A DNA stretch of 64,000 bases from DASQHW01 sp038238245 (GTDB lineage: Bacteria; Actinomycetota; Acidimicrobiia; IMCC26256; PALSA-610). A model generated the notes under the pieces. That model was not told where the DNA came from. It did not search any database and saw nothing but the letters and a program-made list of their open reading frames with translations. Numbering within the stretch: the stretch's first letter is position 1; every line of letters begins with the position of its first letter. The stretch spans positions 1 through 64,000 of the forward strand of contig JBBRXX010000016.1 in NCBI GenBank assembly GCA_038238245.1, given 5' to 3'. The translations under genes were made by a program, and so were the position numbers. Of the stretch, positions 39,983-48,727 are shown piece after piece.

Positions 39983-42199
39983 ATGAGCGACGTCGTCGTT
40001 CCCGAAGGGACGGCGGAGTTCGGAAGCGCCCCGGCCGCGCCGCCGGCCGCCGCGCAGAAGCAGCCTCCCCGCCGGCGGCCCTCCGGCGCGCCGCCCCCGC
40101 TGCCGCATCATCTCCGAACCACCGGTCTGGGCTGGCTGATCGTGCTGATGGGGGTGGTCATCGCGACGGTCCTCGTCTTCCACGACGGCCTGCACGGCGC
40201 GGCGATTCCGGCCACCGTGGCCGACGACACCATCGTGCGCTGGGTCAGCGATGTCGACGCGCCGGGGCTCTACAACGCGGCTCGCATCCTGACGACGATC
40301 AGCTCGTGGTGGACGATCCAGTTCCTCTCGTGGGGCCTGTTGCTCGCGCTGCTCGTCTTCCGCCGCTGGCGCCATCTCCTCGTCGCGCAGATCGTCATCC
40401 AGCTCGCACAGAACCTGCGCGGGATTCTCGGCGACGTCGGCGCGCGCCCGAGGCCCTTCGGAGTTTCTCTGCACGCGGGTTGGGGCGGCTGGGCACTGCC
40501 GTCCGAGCAGATGCTGGCGACCACCGGGCTCCTCGTGCTGGCCCTGTACACGCTCGTGCCCCACGGTCGTTGGCGCAATCTCGGGAAGTGGGTCCTCGCG
40601 GGCATCGTGGCCCTCGTCGCGCTCGCCCGGATGCACCTCGGCGTCGACGCCCCGACGGACATTGTCGTGGCGGTCGCAATCGGCGTGGCCTTCCCGGTTG
40701 TGGCCTTCCGATTCTTCGTGCCCAACGAGTACTTCCCGGTCGCGTATCGGCGCGGGCGGTCGGCGCACCTCGACGTCGGCGGCGCCCGCGGTGTGGCCAT
40801 TCAAAAGGCTCTCGAGGAGCAACTCGGCGTCCGTGTCAGCGAGATCACGCCCGTCGGGCTGAGCGGCTCCGCCGGTTCGACACCGCTGCGGCTCCGCGTC
40901 GAGGGAACACCGGCGCTCTTCCTGTTCGGCAAGCTCTACTCCAAGACGCACCTGCGGTCGGACCGCTGGTACAAGCTCGGCCGCGAGCTCCTCTATGGCC
41001 GCCTCGAGGACGAGAAGCCGTTCAATGGTGTGCGCCGTCTCGTCCAGCAGGAGGACTACGCCCTGCGCGTCGTCCGCGACGCCGGCGTACCGAGCGCAAA
41101 GCCGTTCGGCTTCGTCGAGCTCACGCCCGAGCGCGAGTACCTCTTGGTCACCGAGTTCTTCGATGGCGCAGTCGAGCTGGGTGACGCAACGATCGACGAT
41201 GCGCTGATCGACGACGGACTCCGCGTGATCCGGCTCCTGTGGAACGCGGGCGTTGCGCACCGTGACATCAAGCCCGCGAACTTGATGGTGCAGGACGACA
41301 AGATCCTCCTCATCGACGTCGCCTTCGCCGAGCTGCGGCCCACGCCATGGCGACAGGCCGTCGATCTCGCCAACATGATGCTGTGCCTGGGATTGCGCTC
41401 GAACGCGGCGCGCGTCTATGTGCGAGCCCGGCTGCAGTTCAGCGTGGAGGAGATCGCCGAGGGCCTCGCCGCCGCTCGCGGTCTGGCCCTCCCGTCACAG
41501 CTCCGACGCGCGCTGCGCGCCGAGGGGCGCGATCTCCACGGCGAGTTCGTGCGCCTGCTTCCCGCGCCACCACGACCGATCAAGGTCCAGCGCTGGACCC
41601 CGCGTCGAGTCCTCATCTGGGTGTCCCTCGTCGTCGTGGTCGTGCTGCTGGGCTTCAACTACACGAAGCTGTTCGGCAACGACGAGGCCACTCGCACTCC
41701 GCTCGGCGTCGACACGATCGACTGTTTCGCATCAACCGCGCTCGAGCCGCTCTGGATGGAAGCCCAGTCCGTGCAGAGCGCGGCCCTCGTGCCGTGCACC
41801 GCGTCGCTCCCGGTGGGATGGTCGCTGGGGGAGGTGTACGCCAATAGTGGCCGCTCCGTATTCACCGTCGACCACGACCGGGCGGGCCACGCCGCGCTCG
41901 AGGTCACGCTCACGAAGCGGTGCGACATTCGCGGTACGACCGAGCTGGCCGCTGACGTCGCCGGTGCGCGCCGCTTCGGCCGTCGGGGTGGCGGCGGTGC
42001 CGCGCTCGACCAGACCTGGTACGAGGTCTTTCCCGGGGGGTGCACGACGACCCGGCTCCGTTCCCGTAGCTCACTGCCCCAGGTGAGCGCCGATGCAAGC
42101 CGGGGACGCTCGACGATCGTGGGCTACGTCACCCGGGACACGCTGGCCCGCGCGCTCACCGCCCGGTCGCACGGCCGCCTGCACCTCGATCCCGGCTGA
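39983..42199 (+). CDS. PAP2-like membrane domain fused to a kinase-like domain and an extracytoplasmic tail
   Basis: The 738-residue protein starts at ATG 39983. After a Pro-rich tail, residues 45-245 are a five-to-six-helix PAP2-type region. RPRP at 155 is kept, but PSGH reads PSEQ (173-176) and SRx5Hx3D reads ARMHLGVDAPTD, so both catalytic His are missing. Residues 265-520 resemble a lipopolysaccharide/RIO-like protein kinase: HRDIKPANLM at 426 has the catalytic loop intact, while DFG reads DVA in LIDVAFAEL. One more helix (about 544-558) leads to a C-terminal domain of about 180 residues with Cys pairs outside. It may sense or modify a lipid carrier and signal through the kinase unit. Its start is on the opposite strand from the L,D-transpeptidase. 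Confidence 0.82.
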   Translation: MSDVVVPEGTAEFGSAPAAPPAAAQKQPPRRRPSGAPPPLPHHLRTTGLGWLIVLMGVVIATVLVFHDGLHGAAIPATVADDTIVRWVSDVDAPGLYNAARILTTISSWWTIQFLSWGLLLALLVFRRWRHLLVAQIVIQLAQNLRGILGDVGARPRPFGVSLHAGWGGWALPSEQMLATTGLLVLALYTLVPHGRWRNLGKWVLAGIVALVALARMHLGVDAPTDIVVAVAIGVAFPVVAFRFFVPNEYFPVAYRRGRSAHLDVGGARGVAIQKALEEQLGVRVSEITPVGLSGSAGSTPLRLRVEGTPALFLFGKLYSKTHLRSDRWYKLGRELLYGRLEDEKPFNGVRRLVQQEDYALRVVRDAGVPSAKPFGFVELTPEREYLLVTEFFDGAVELGDATIDDALIDDGLRVIRLLWNAGVAHRDIKPANLMVQDDKILLIDVAFAELRPTPWRQAVDLANMMLCLGLRSNAARVYVRARLQFSVEEIAEGLAAARGLALPSQLRRALRAEGRDLHGEFVRLLPAPPRPIKVQRWTPRRVLIWVSLVVVVVLLGFNYTKLFGNDEATRTPLGVDTIDCFASTALEPLWMEAQSVQSAALVPCTASLPVGWSLGEVYANSGRSVFTVDHDRAGHAALEVTLTKRCDIRGTTELAADVAGARRFGRRGGGGAALDQTWYEVFPGGCTTTRLRSRSSLPQVSADASRGRSTIVGYVTRDTLARALTARSHGRLHLDPG

Positions 42200-42243
42200 C
42201 ACTCTCGCTTCGTGCTCGAAGCGGTTTGCCTCCGCGGCCCGTG

Positions 42244-42756
42244 TCACCGTTGCGCGAACGCGAGGTGCTCGTGGACGGCCCCGACCGCCGCTGACCCTTC
42301 GCCGACGGCCGCCGCGACACGTTTGGTGGAGCCGGCGCGGACGTCGCCGACTGCGAAGAGTCCGGGTCGGTTGGTCTCGTAGGGGAGCGGTCGCCGGCCC
42401 AACGCGTCCCATCGTCCGTCGAGCTGGTCCGCCTCGAGCGACCGGTCGGTGAGGACGAAGCCGCGTTCGTCGAGCGCGGCGCATCCCGACAACCACGCCG
42501 ACGCAGGTTCGGCGCCGATGAACGAGAACAGGCCGGCGCAGCGGAGCACTTCCTCGCCGTCAGCGCCTGCGATCCGTATCGAGGTGAGTGTGCGGTCACC
42601 GTCGAGGCTGGTGATCAACGTGTTCGTCCTCACCTCGATGCGGGGGTGGGCAACGATTCGGTCGACGAGATAACGCGACATGCTCTTGGCAAGGTCGGGG
42701 CCACGGATGACGATGGTGGTGGCACTTCCGGTCTCGGACAGGAAGAGCGCGGCCCT
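42244..42756 (-). pseudogene. thioredoxin reductase-like FAD oxidoreductase, 5'-truncated
   Basis: The coding frame resembles the second half of a thioredoxin-reductase-like flavoprotein: AALFLSETGSATTIVIRGPDLAKSMSRYLVDRI, CAGLFSFIGAEP, then NRPGLFAVGDVRAGSTKRVAAAVGEGSAAV to a normal stop. The N-terminal FAD-binding half, the CxxC active site and the GxGNSAGQ nucleotide motif are absent: homology starts at AALFLS and the bases before it belong to the pirin-like gene on the other strand. There is no sensible start. It is therefore a remnant, cut at about 42754. Confidence 0.75.
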
Positions 42757-43264
42757 CAAGATGACAACACCGCGGTACCAGTCGATCACTCGCGACGCGC
42801 TCCGGCTCCTGACTTCTGACGATGGCGGCGCGCTGATCCGGCTCATCGCGGGCGACATCGGCGGATACACGGGGCCGGGTGTCACCCATACACCTATTGC
42901 CTACGCACATGCGACGCTGGCACCCGGCGCCCAGATCGCGGTCCCGTGGAACCCCGCATTCAACGCGCTCGCCTACGTGCTGACCGGACGCGGCACCGCC
43001 GGTCAGGAGGGCCGGCCGGTCGTGGACGGGGAGCTCGTCGTCTTCGGCCCCGGTGACCATCTCGTCATTGCCGCGGCCGAGCGACAGGCCGAGCCGCTCG
43101 ATGTGATACTGCTCGGCGGGCTCCCGATCCGCGCACCGATCGCACACTACGGACCCTTCGTCATGAACACCCGCGAGGAGATCATGCAGGCCGTCGACGA
43201 CTATCAGGCCGGCCGGCTCGGCATCGTTCCTGCCGACCAGCTCGCACCGAGGAACTTCGCATGA
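42757..43264 (+). pseudogene. pirin family protein, 5'-truncated
   Basis: From about 42758 the frame reads KMTTPRYQSI, then VTHTPIAYAHATLAPGAQIAV, PWNPAFNALAYVLTGRGTAG and APIAHYGPFVMNTREEI, the central linker and C-terminal cupin of pirin proteins. The N-terminal cupin with the metal-binding His residues (about 150 residues) is missing; codons upstream are antisense to the truncated flavoprotein. The 3' end is intact and forms an ATGA overlap with the UBP zinc-finger gene, so the 3' half still looks like an operon. Confidence 0.75.
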
Positions 43265-43551
43265 GTGGATCCTGCGGTCATCTCGACGAAGTCCGTGACG
43301 TCACACCGAGCAGCGACGGGTGCGAGGACTGCCTGCGCATCGGCGGTCAATGGGTCCACCTACGAATGTGCATGACGTGCGGCCACGTCGGCTGCTGCGA
43401 CAACTCGCCGAACCGGCACGCGACCGCGCACTTCCGCGCCGAACAGCACCCGCTCATCCAGTCCTACGAACCCGGCGAGGACTGGTGGTACTGCTACGTG
43501 GACGATCTCGCGTTCGAGGTCGACGGCGCGCCCTCGTTCGCGCACTCGTGA
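43261..43551 (+). CDS. UBP-type zinc finger protein
   Basis: The 96-residue protein starts at ATG 43261. Zinc ligands follow the ZnF-UBP pattern: CGHLDEV, CEDCLRIGGQWVHLRMCMTCGHVGCCDNSPNRHATAHF and EQHPLIQSYEPGEDWWYCYVDD. In eukaryotes this fold binds the C-terminal glycine of ubiquitin; the bacterial single-domain proteins have no proven partner. Actinobacterial copies often neighbour thioredoxin-reductase-like genes, as here before the deletion. It overlaps the truncated pirin upstream and the broken hexapeptide gene downstream by four bases each, and looks intact. Confidence 0.9.
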   Translation: MSGSCGHLDEVRDVTPSSDGCEDCLRIGGQWVHLRMCMTCGHVGCCDNSPNRHATAHFRAEQHPLIQSYEPGEDWWYCYVDDLAFEVDGAPSFAHS

Positions 43552-43873
43552 GCCTCGGACCTGCCGACGCGCGGTTCGAGTCCGAGACGCGCGCGCCGCA
43601 CATCGCGGGCTCCGCGGTCGTCATCGGCGCGGCACGTCTCGGCGAAGGGTCATTGCTCGCCCAGGGCGCGGTCATCCGGTCCACACGCGGCGGTGTCGAG
43701 GTCGGCACGGAGTCGTGCGCGCGGGTGCAGTGGTGAAGCAACGGTCCCACTTCGACGCGGGCACCGAGATCGACGGCTTCCCGGCCGTCGAGATCGGTCG
43801 CATGTCCGCGTCACCGGAGATGCCGACGTGGGCATGGTCAGGCGACGAGCTTCCGAACCAGCCGATCCGGTGA
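43548..43873 (+). pseudogene. hexapeptide-repeat (gamma-carbonic-anhydrase-like) protein with internal deletion
   Basis: GTG 43548 opens an N-terminal part with left-handed beta-helix repeats (IAGSAVVIGAARLGEGSLLAQ, then GVEVGTES), which stops at 43734. From about 43717 another frame supplies the family C-terminus: AGAVVKQRSHFDAGTEIDGF, then PAVEIGRMSASPEMPTWA, ending at TGA 43871. The middle repeats that hold the metal histidines are gone and the two ends are out of frame. The join lies near 43714-43720. The N-terminal product (62 residues) cannot fold as a trimer. It is the last gene after the UBP zinc finger. Confidence 0.75.
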
Positions 43874-43927
43874 TGACCGTGCGTCACGCGCCCGCGCGAC
43901 GTCTGCTCCTGGCGCGATGATCGGCGC

Positions 43928-44737
43928 GTGGCAGCCGAGCCCGAGTTCCGTCCGGATCTGTATCGAGGGACGGCTCGCTTCTATGACCGGTGCAGGGTGC
44001 CGTACCCGGTGCCTCTGCTCGAGGACCTGTGTCGGCGGACGAACGCGACAGGCCAAGGACGGCTGCTCGACCTCGCGTGCGGCACGGGCCAGCTTGCGTT
44101 CGGTCTCGCCTCGCGGTTCGCCGCGATCTGCGCCGTCGATCAAGAGGCCGAGGCCATCGACCTCGCTCGCGCCAATGCTCGTGCTCGCCGCGTGCGCAAC
44201 GTTCGGTGGGTCGTCGGACGCGCGGAGGACATCGAGGCCGATCGCGACTTCCACCTGGTCGCAGTCGGGAACGCGTTTCACCGCCTCCAGCGACGACGCA
44301 TCGCCGAGTCGGCGCGACGCTGGCTCACCCCGGGTGGGTATGTCGCCCTCGTGTGGAGCACACCGCCCTGGGACGGAGACCAGGAATGGCAGCGCGTCCT
44401 CGCACACACGATGCAAGATTGGGTCGAGGTTGCACACGCCGCGGATCGAGTCCCGGCCACCCTGGACCAGCACCTCACCGACGAACCGCACGCGGCCGTG
44501 CTCACCGGGGCCGGGTTTGCAATCGTCGGCGGATATGACTTCCCGACACTGCACGAATGGACCATCGAGCGCCTGACCGGCTTCATGTATTCGACCTCTG
44601 TCCTCTCGAAGATCGCGCTCGGATCGCACGCACCCGCGTTCGAGCAAGACCTCCGAGCACGTCTCCTGCAGGTTGCGCCTGACAACGTCTTCCGCGAGTC
44701 GATCGGCTTCCACTACACCCTTGCGGTTCTTCCCTGA
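43928..44737 (+). CDS. class I SAM-dependent methyltransferase
   Basis: The 269-residue protein starts at GTG 43928. SAM-binding motif I is LLDLACGTGQLAFGLA (about 47-62), followed by ICAVDQEAEAI and VGRAEDI. The catalytic and substrate part shows NAFHRLQRRRIAESARRWLTPGGYVALVWSTPPW, like other small-molecule methyltransferases of the UbiE/menaquinone type. The substrate is unknown. It is the first intact gene after the damaged segment and stands alone. Confidence 0.88.
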   Translation: MAAEPEFRPDLYRGTARFYDRCRVPYPVPLLEDLCRRTNATGQGRLLDLACGTGQLAFGLASRFAAICAVDQEAEAIDLARANARARRVRNVRWVVGRAEDIEADRDFHLVAVGNAFHRLQRRRIAESARRWLTPGGYVALVWSTPPWDGDQEWQRVLAHTMQDWVEVAHAADRVPATLDQHLTDEPHAAVLTGAGFAIVGGYDFPTLHEWTIERLTGFMYSTSVLSKIALGSHAPAFEQDLRARLLQVAPDNVFRESIGFHYTLAVLP

Positions 44738-44776
44738 GCCGCGCTCGCGGCGTGACGGACCGACGAGGTGCCGCGC

Positions 44777-45151
44777 TCAGTCGGCGAGGAGACGGCTGAG
44801 ACGCTTCGGAGCTTGGAGCCGATAGCTCTCGCGCACGAGCTCGGTGACCTCGCCCCAATCGACGGGACGATCCGGCAGGTCGAGGTAGTAGCTCACCCAT
44901 CCATGGCGAGCGACGTACTTGGGAAGGCCGAAGCGCTCCGGGTCTGAGGCAACCATCTCCTCGTTCTCGTTGGCACCCGCGCGCACGATGAGCGCGACTC
45001 GTCCGTCTCCGTGCTCGTTCACCGTGAACCATGCGAAGTTCTTCTTGCCGACGACGAAGCCTCGGTGGGGAGGGTGCCGGTCGGCGGCAACCGCTTCCGG
45101 AAGCTTGAGACAGATGGTCGTCAATCGTGCGAGCAGTTTGGCTTCGCTCAT
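44777..45151 (-). CDS. MmcQ/YjbR family protein
   Basis: The 124-residue protein starts at ATG 45151. It has the YjbR fold pattern: HRGFVVGKKNFAWFTVNEHGDGRVALIVRA, then PKYVARHGWVSYYLDLPDRPVDWGEVTELVRESYRLQAPKRL. The family is small and widely distributed, with a DNA-binding-like double-wing fold but no proven function. It is divergent from the 83-residue gene at 45218 with a 66-base gap. Confidence 0.85.
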   Translation of the reverse strand: MSEAKLLARLTTICLKLPEAVAADRHPPHRGFVVGKKNFAWFTVNEHGDGRVALIVRAGANENEEMVASDPERFGLPKYVARHGWVSYYLDLPDRPVDWGEVTELVRESYRLQAPKRLSRLLAD

Positions 45152-45217
45152 GCACACATCTTGCTTGACCATCGACGTTCGTGCCCGCGCAGTGCGGGTT
45201 CGTGGTTGACTCGGACC

Positions 45218-45469
45218 ATGAAGAAACTCGCCGACTACGGCATCGACGACCATCCCGCTGACGATCCCGAGCGCGCGCAGATGACCTGGATCGTCGCCGT
45301 GCTCGACGATTGCGAGGAGTGCGAAGACCCGCGCGTCGAGCTCACCGTTGAGGAGGTTGACAACAAGGGAACCGGGCTCGTCGGCCACCTCAGCCCCGCG
45401 ACCGCCCGGCGTCTGCGTGCCGCACTCGCGACCGCGCTCCGGGAGATCGGCGAAGACATCGACGCGTAG
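45218..45469 (+). CDS. small acidic uncharacterised protein
   Basis: The 83-residue product (ATG 45218) is acidic and ends in a helix (LSPATARRLRAALATALREIGEDIDA). The segment CEECEDPRVELTVEEV suggests a compact alpha/beta fold with a Cys pair. I do not recognise a family. Codon use is like its neighbours and the divergent spacing to the MmcQ-like gene is tidy, so it is probably real. Confidence 0.65.
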   Translation: MKKLADYGIDDHPADDPERAQMTWIVAVLDDCEECEDPRVELTVEEVDNKGTGLVGHLSPATARRLRAALATALREIGEDIDA

Positions 45470-45476
45470 GAGTGGG

Positions 45477-46310
45477 TCACCCGGGGGTAAACGCGGTCGC
45501 GAGACCGTCGAGCAGCGCTCTCCACTCGGACGGCGCCGATGGCGGCATCCGGCGGCGGATGCTCAAGGCTTCGACGAGTGCGACAGCGTCACCGCGCAGG
45601 CACGGGACCTCGGGTGGAGCGATGCCGTCCCGTACCCCGACGGACTCACCCACGTCCAGCACGCAACACAGCCGCGGGTCGGTGGCCTCGACGGCAAAGT
45701 GTCCGGCAACCGTGTGCCCGGTACCGATTGCCAACGCGGGACTCAACGCGGCGGCGTAACGCACGCAGGACCCGACCTCGTCGGGTTCGGCCGGCGGGGT
45801 CACACCGAGTGGGAGTGCGATATCACGCTCGTGGACCCAGCAATCCCACAACGCGTGAAACGCGATCAACCGGATCGGGACATGACCGGCGGGGGACTCG
45901 GCCGGCATCGCCCAACCAGCGTCGTCGAGATCTGCGAGTACCGCCAAGAAACCGTCGTTCGAAGCGACGAACTGGTCGAGCACCTCTGTCGTACGCAGTT
46001 CCCGCATCGGGGCGACCATCAACGCGGGAGTTGTCGCGGGATCGAACCTGGCCAGCATGCGTGTCGGCGTACCGGCCAGACCTGCCAGCACCGAAGCGCG
46101 CCAGAAGGCGTTGACGCCGACGAGGTGCGCGACCACGTCCTGCACGGTCCAACCGTCACAGCGGGTCGCCGCGCGCCAATCGTCCTCGCGAAGATCCGCC
46201 AGCATCTCGGCGAGGCGGCGACGCTGTCGCACCACCGGCGCGAGTTGATCATCCGAGTCTCCCGCAATCGAAATGATCGGGGGGCCCTCGTAACGCGGCG
46301 ACACCAACAT
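45477..46310 (-). CDS. maleylpyruvate isomerase N-terminal domain protein (DinB-like)
   Basis: The 277-residue product starts at ATG 46310. The DinB-like helical domain has RCDGWTVQDVVAHLVGVNAFW with the metal His, and LIAFHALWDCWVHERDIALPLG with further His. The C-terminal part resembles an MDMPI C-terminal domain. It is likely a mycothiol- and metal-dependent enzyme of unknown substrate. It converges with the small gene at 45218 and is divergent from the alpha/beta hydrolase. Confidence 0.83.
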   Translation of the reverse strand: MLVSPRYEGPPIISIAGDSDDQLAPVVRQRRRLAEMLADLREDDWRAATRCDGWTVQDVVAHLVGVNAFWRASVLAGLAGTPTRMLARFDPATTPALMVAPMRELRTTEVLDQFVASNDGFLAVLADLDDAGWAMPAESPAGHVPIRLIAFHALWDCWVHERDIALPLGVTPPAEPDEVGSCVRYAAALSPALAIGTGHTVAGHFAVEATDPRLCCVLDVGESVGVRDGIAPPEVPCLRGDAVALVEALSIRRRMPPSAPSEWRALLDGLATAFTPG

Positions 46311-46426
46311 GAGGCGAAACGTATCCGACGCGGGCAGCCAACCCCGTTGCCCGCCGAGCTCGGAGACCACGCCTCGAGCAACCAGCCCTGTTGACGGGTC
46401 GGAACAGCACCAGCAATCCTGCCGAG

Positions 46427-47275
46427 ATGCCCACCGCGCACCACGGCGACGTCGAGCTCTTCTTCGAGGTGTTCGGCAACGCCACAGACCCGACACTGCT
46501 GCTCATCAACGGCCTCGGTTCGCAGTGCATCAACTACGACGAGGGATGGTGCGAGAAGTTCGCGGCTCAGGGCTATCGCGTCATCAGGTTCGACAACCGT
46601 GACACCGGCTTGTCGTCGAAACTCGACGAGCGCGCATATTCCTTGCGCGACATGGCCGGCGACGCCGTGGCCGTACTCGACGCAGCGAACGTGGAGCGCG
46701 CCCACGTCATGGGTGTGTCGATGGGCGGGATGATCGCGCAACGGCTCGCGATCGACGCGGGCCACCGACTGCTGTCGCTCACGTCCGTGATGTCGCGGAG
46801 CGGCGAATCCGAATACGGGCAGAGCTCACCGGAGGCACTGGCGGTGTTGATGGCCACGCCCGCCCAGACTCGCGACGAATATGTCGACAACCAGATCGCG
46901 GCGCGCCGGATCTACGGGTCGAAGCCGGAGTGGATCGACGAGTCCTACCTGCGAGCGCGCGCCGGGCGGGCATTCGACCGTTGCTATTGCCCCGCCGGCG
47001 TCGGGCGTCAGATGCGGGCAATCATGCGCGACGGTGATCGCGCCGATGGCCTACGCGCGTTGACCGTCCCGACACTCGTCATGCACGGTGATCGCGACAC
47101 GCTGATCGATCCGAGCGGCGGCCGGCGCACCGCCGAGTTGATTCCCGGCGCGTGCTACGTGGAGATCGAAGGCATGGGCCACGACTACCCCGTTGCGATC
47201 TGGGATCGTTGGGTCGAAACGTGGACCGACTTCGTTCGATCTGTTGCGGATCGATTCGGTCAGCGTCGTAGCTGA
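46427..47275 (+). CDS. alpha/beta hydrolase
   Basis: The 282-residue product starts at ATG 46427. It has the oxyanion NGLGSQC segment, nucleophile elbow GVSMGGM with Ser near 98, acid in VMHGDRDTLIDPSGG and final His in GMGHDYP. The fold and length suit a cytoplasmic esterase, lactonase or haloperoxidase-like enzyme, close to the aclacinomycin-methylesterase RdmC-type group. It converges on the P450 gene, their 3' ends overlapping by 16 bases. Confidence 0.9.
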   Translation: MPTAHHGDVELFFEVFGNATDPTLLLINGLGSQCINYDEGWCEKFAAQGYRVIRFDNRDTGLSSKLDERAYSLRDMAGDAVAVLDAANVERAHVMGVSMGGMIAQRLAIDAGHRLLSLTSVMSRSGESEYGQSSPEALAVLMATPAQTRDEYVDNQIAARRIYGSKPEWIDESYLRARAGRAFDRCYCPAGVGRQMRAIMRDGDRADGLRALTVPTLVMHGDRDTLIDPSGGRRTAELIPGACYVEIEGMGHDYPVAIWDRWVETWTDFVRSVADRFGQRRS

Positions 47276-48504
47276 GCGCGGACGCGCATCGTCTTCGGTC
47301 CGCTGACGAGCACGGAGTGCACGAACTTCGGCGGATCGACGAGCTCGATGTGCTCGATGCGCGGGATCAGTTCTCGGAAGAATGACCGGATCTCGAGCTT
47401 GGCGAGGTGCGCGCCGAGGCAGTAGTGCGCGCCGAAACCGAAGGCGAGACTGCGATCGGCGTCGCGACGGGTGACGTCGAACTCCGCCGGACGCTCGAAC
47501 GCGGCCTCGTCGCGATTCGCAGACGCATATGAGAGCAACAACCAGTCGCCGCTCGCGACCCGAGTGCCGCCGACCTCGGTATCGGCCTGCGCGGTGCGCA
47601 TGAAGTGCTTGACCGGGCTCACCCATCGTACGATCTCGTCTGCGGCGCCGTCGATCAGCTCGGGCCGCGCCCGCAAGAGCTCGAGTTGGTCGGGATGCTC
47701 GAGGAGGGCAAGCATTCCGCCCGCGATCGCGCTGCTCGTCGTGTCGTGACCAGCGGTCGCGATGATCAGATAGTAGCCGAAGGTCTCGAGGTCGGCGAGC
47801 GGTCTGCCATCCAACTCCGCGTTCGCGATCATGCTGGCAAGGTCGGCGGTCGGTTGCGCGCGGCGGTCGGCGGTGAGCTCGGAAAAGTAGGCGAGGAAGT
47901 CCATGATCACGGCGATGAGCTGCTCGTCCTCGGCGATCCGCGCGAAGTCGGGGTCGTCGGCGCCGAACAATTCCTGCGTCAATCGCAACATCCGCGGGAA
48001 GTCGGACTCGGGAAGCCCCAAGATGGACAAGATCACCTGCAGCGGGAACTGGTTCGCGACGTCCTGCGCAAAGTCGCACTCCGACCGGTCTGCCATCGCA
48101 TCGACGGCTCGGCGCGCCAGTGCCGCCACGGCGTCGGCGCGCCGACGCACGCTTCCGGGCTTGAACCACGCGTTGATCAGCCCGCGATACGTGCGATGTT
48201 CGTCGCCGTCCATCTGCACGAGTGTCTTCACCGGGGGAGCTTCGTCGTCTTCCGGAGGCCTCCGGACCGAAAGCGTCGGCATCGGCGAGTTCGTGAACAA
48301 CTCGGAGTGACGTTCGATGTCCCACACGTCGGCGTGGCGCGTGATCGCCCAGAACGGTTCACGACCGTCCAACTCGACCCGAAGCACCGGCGACTCGCGC
48401 CGCAATTTCGCGGCGACCGCATGCCAGGCATCAGGATCCGCATACGCCGACGCGTCCGCGAAGATCCACCCCGGGTTCTCGAGTCCCGTGCGCACCGAAA
48501 CCAT
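47260..48504 (-). CDS. cytochrome P450
   Basis: The 414-residue soluble P450 starts at ATG 48504. The I-helix is IATAGHDTTSSAI (classical AGxDTT), the ExxR motif lies in DEIVRW, and the haem-binding loop is FGFGAHYCLGAHLAKLE. It matches actinobacterial families active on steroids or terpenoids, though I cannot assign a subfamily. The C-terminus ends KTMRVRAQLRR. No redox partner is adjacent. It is divergent from the phosphotransferase gene at 48728 with a 223-base gap. Confidence 0.95.
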   Translation of the reverse strand: MVSVRTGLENPGWIFADASAYADPDAWHAVAAKLRRESPVLRVELDGREPFWAITRHADVWDIERHSELFTNSPMPTLSVRRPPEDDEAPPVKTLVQMDGDEHRTYRGLINAWFKPGSVRRRADAVAALARRAVDAMADRSECDFAQDVANQFPLQVILSILGLPESDFPRMLRLTQELFGADDPDFARIAEDEQLIAVIMDFLAYFSELTADRRAQPTADLASMIANAELDGRPLADLETFGYYLIIATAGHDTTSSAIAGGMLALLEHPDQLELLRARPELIDGAADEIVRWVSPVKHFMRTAQADTEVGGTRVASGDWLLLSYASANRDEAAFERPAEFDVTRRDADRSLAFGFGAHYCLGAHLAKLEIRSFFRELIPRIEHIELVDPPKFVHSVLVSGPKTMRVRAQLRR

Positions 48505-48585
48505 CGGTCAACCCGCCTCTCATTCCCCGCCGACCAAATGACAGCCGGCGGCTCCCGGCACCCTAGGCCCGCGGCCGGCCTCGGC

Positions 48586-48600
48586 GTATGAGTCGCATAC
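48586..48600. promoter_or_regulatory. small dyad in the P450/phosphotransferase divergent gap
   Basis: GTATG at 48586-48590 and CATAC at 48596-48600 form a short dyad with a 5-base centre, about 80 bases upstream of the P450 ATG. It could be an operator; nothing else stands out in the 223-base gap. Confidence 0.25.
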
Positions 48601-48727
48601 GAATCGTCGCCGGCCTCTCGCGAGTATGGCCACATCGTCTGCGAATCCGAGCGTCGTTACGATCGCGCCGGTGTCAGCTTGCCAAGGCCGTGAGATCCGC
48701 GCGCTGCGGCGACGGGAGGTGTGTGTC

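Noticed and set aside
43561..43590. A tRNA T-loop-like GGTTCGAGTCC sequence
   Set aside because: It is inside the hexapeptide-repeat coding frame (ARFESET) and no cloverleaf can be built around it.
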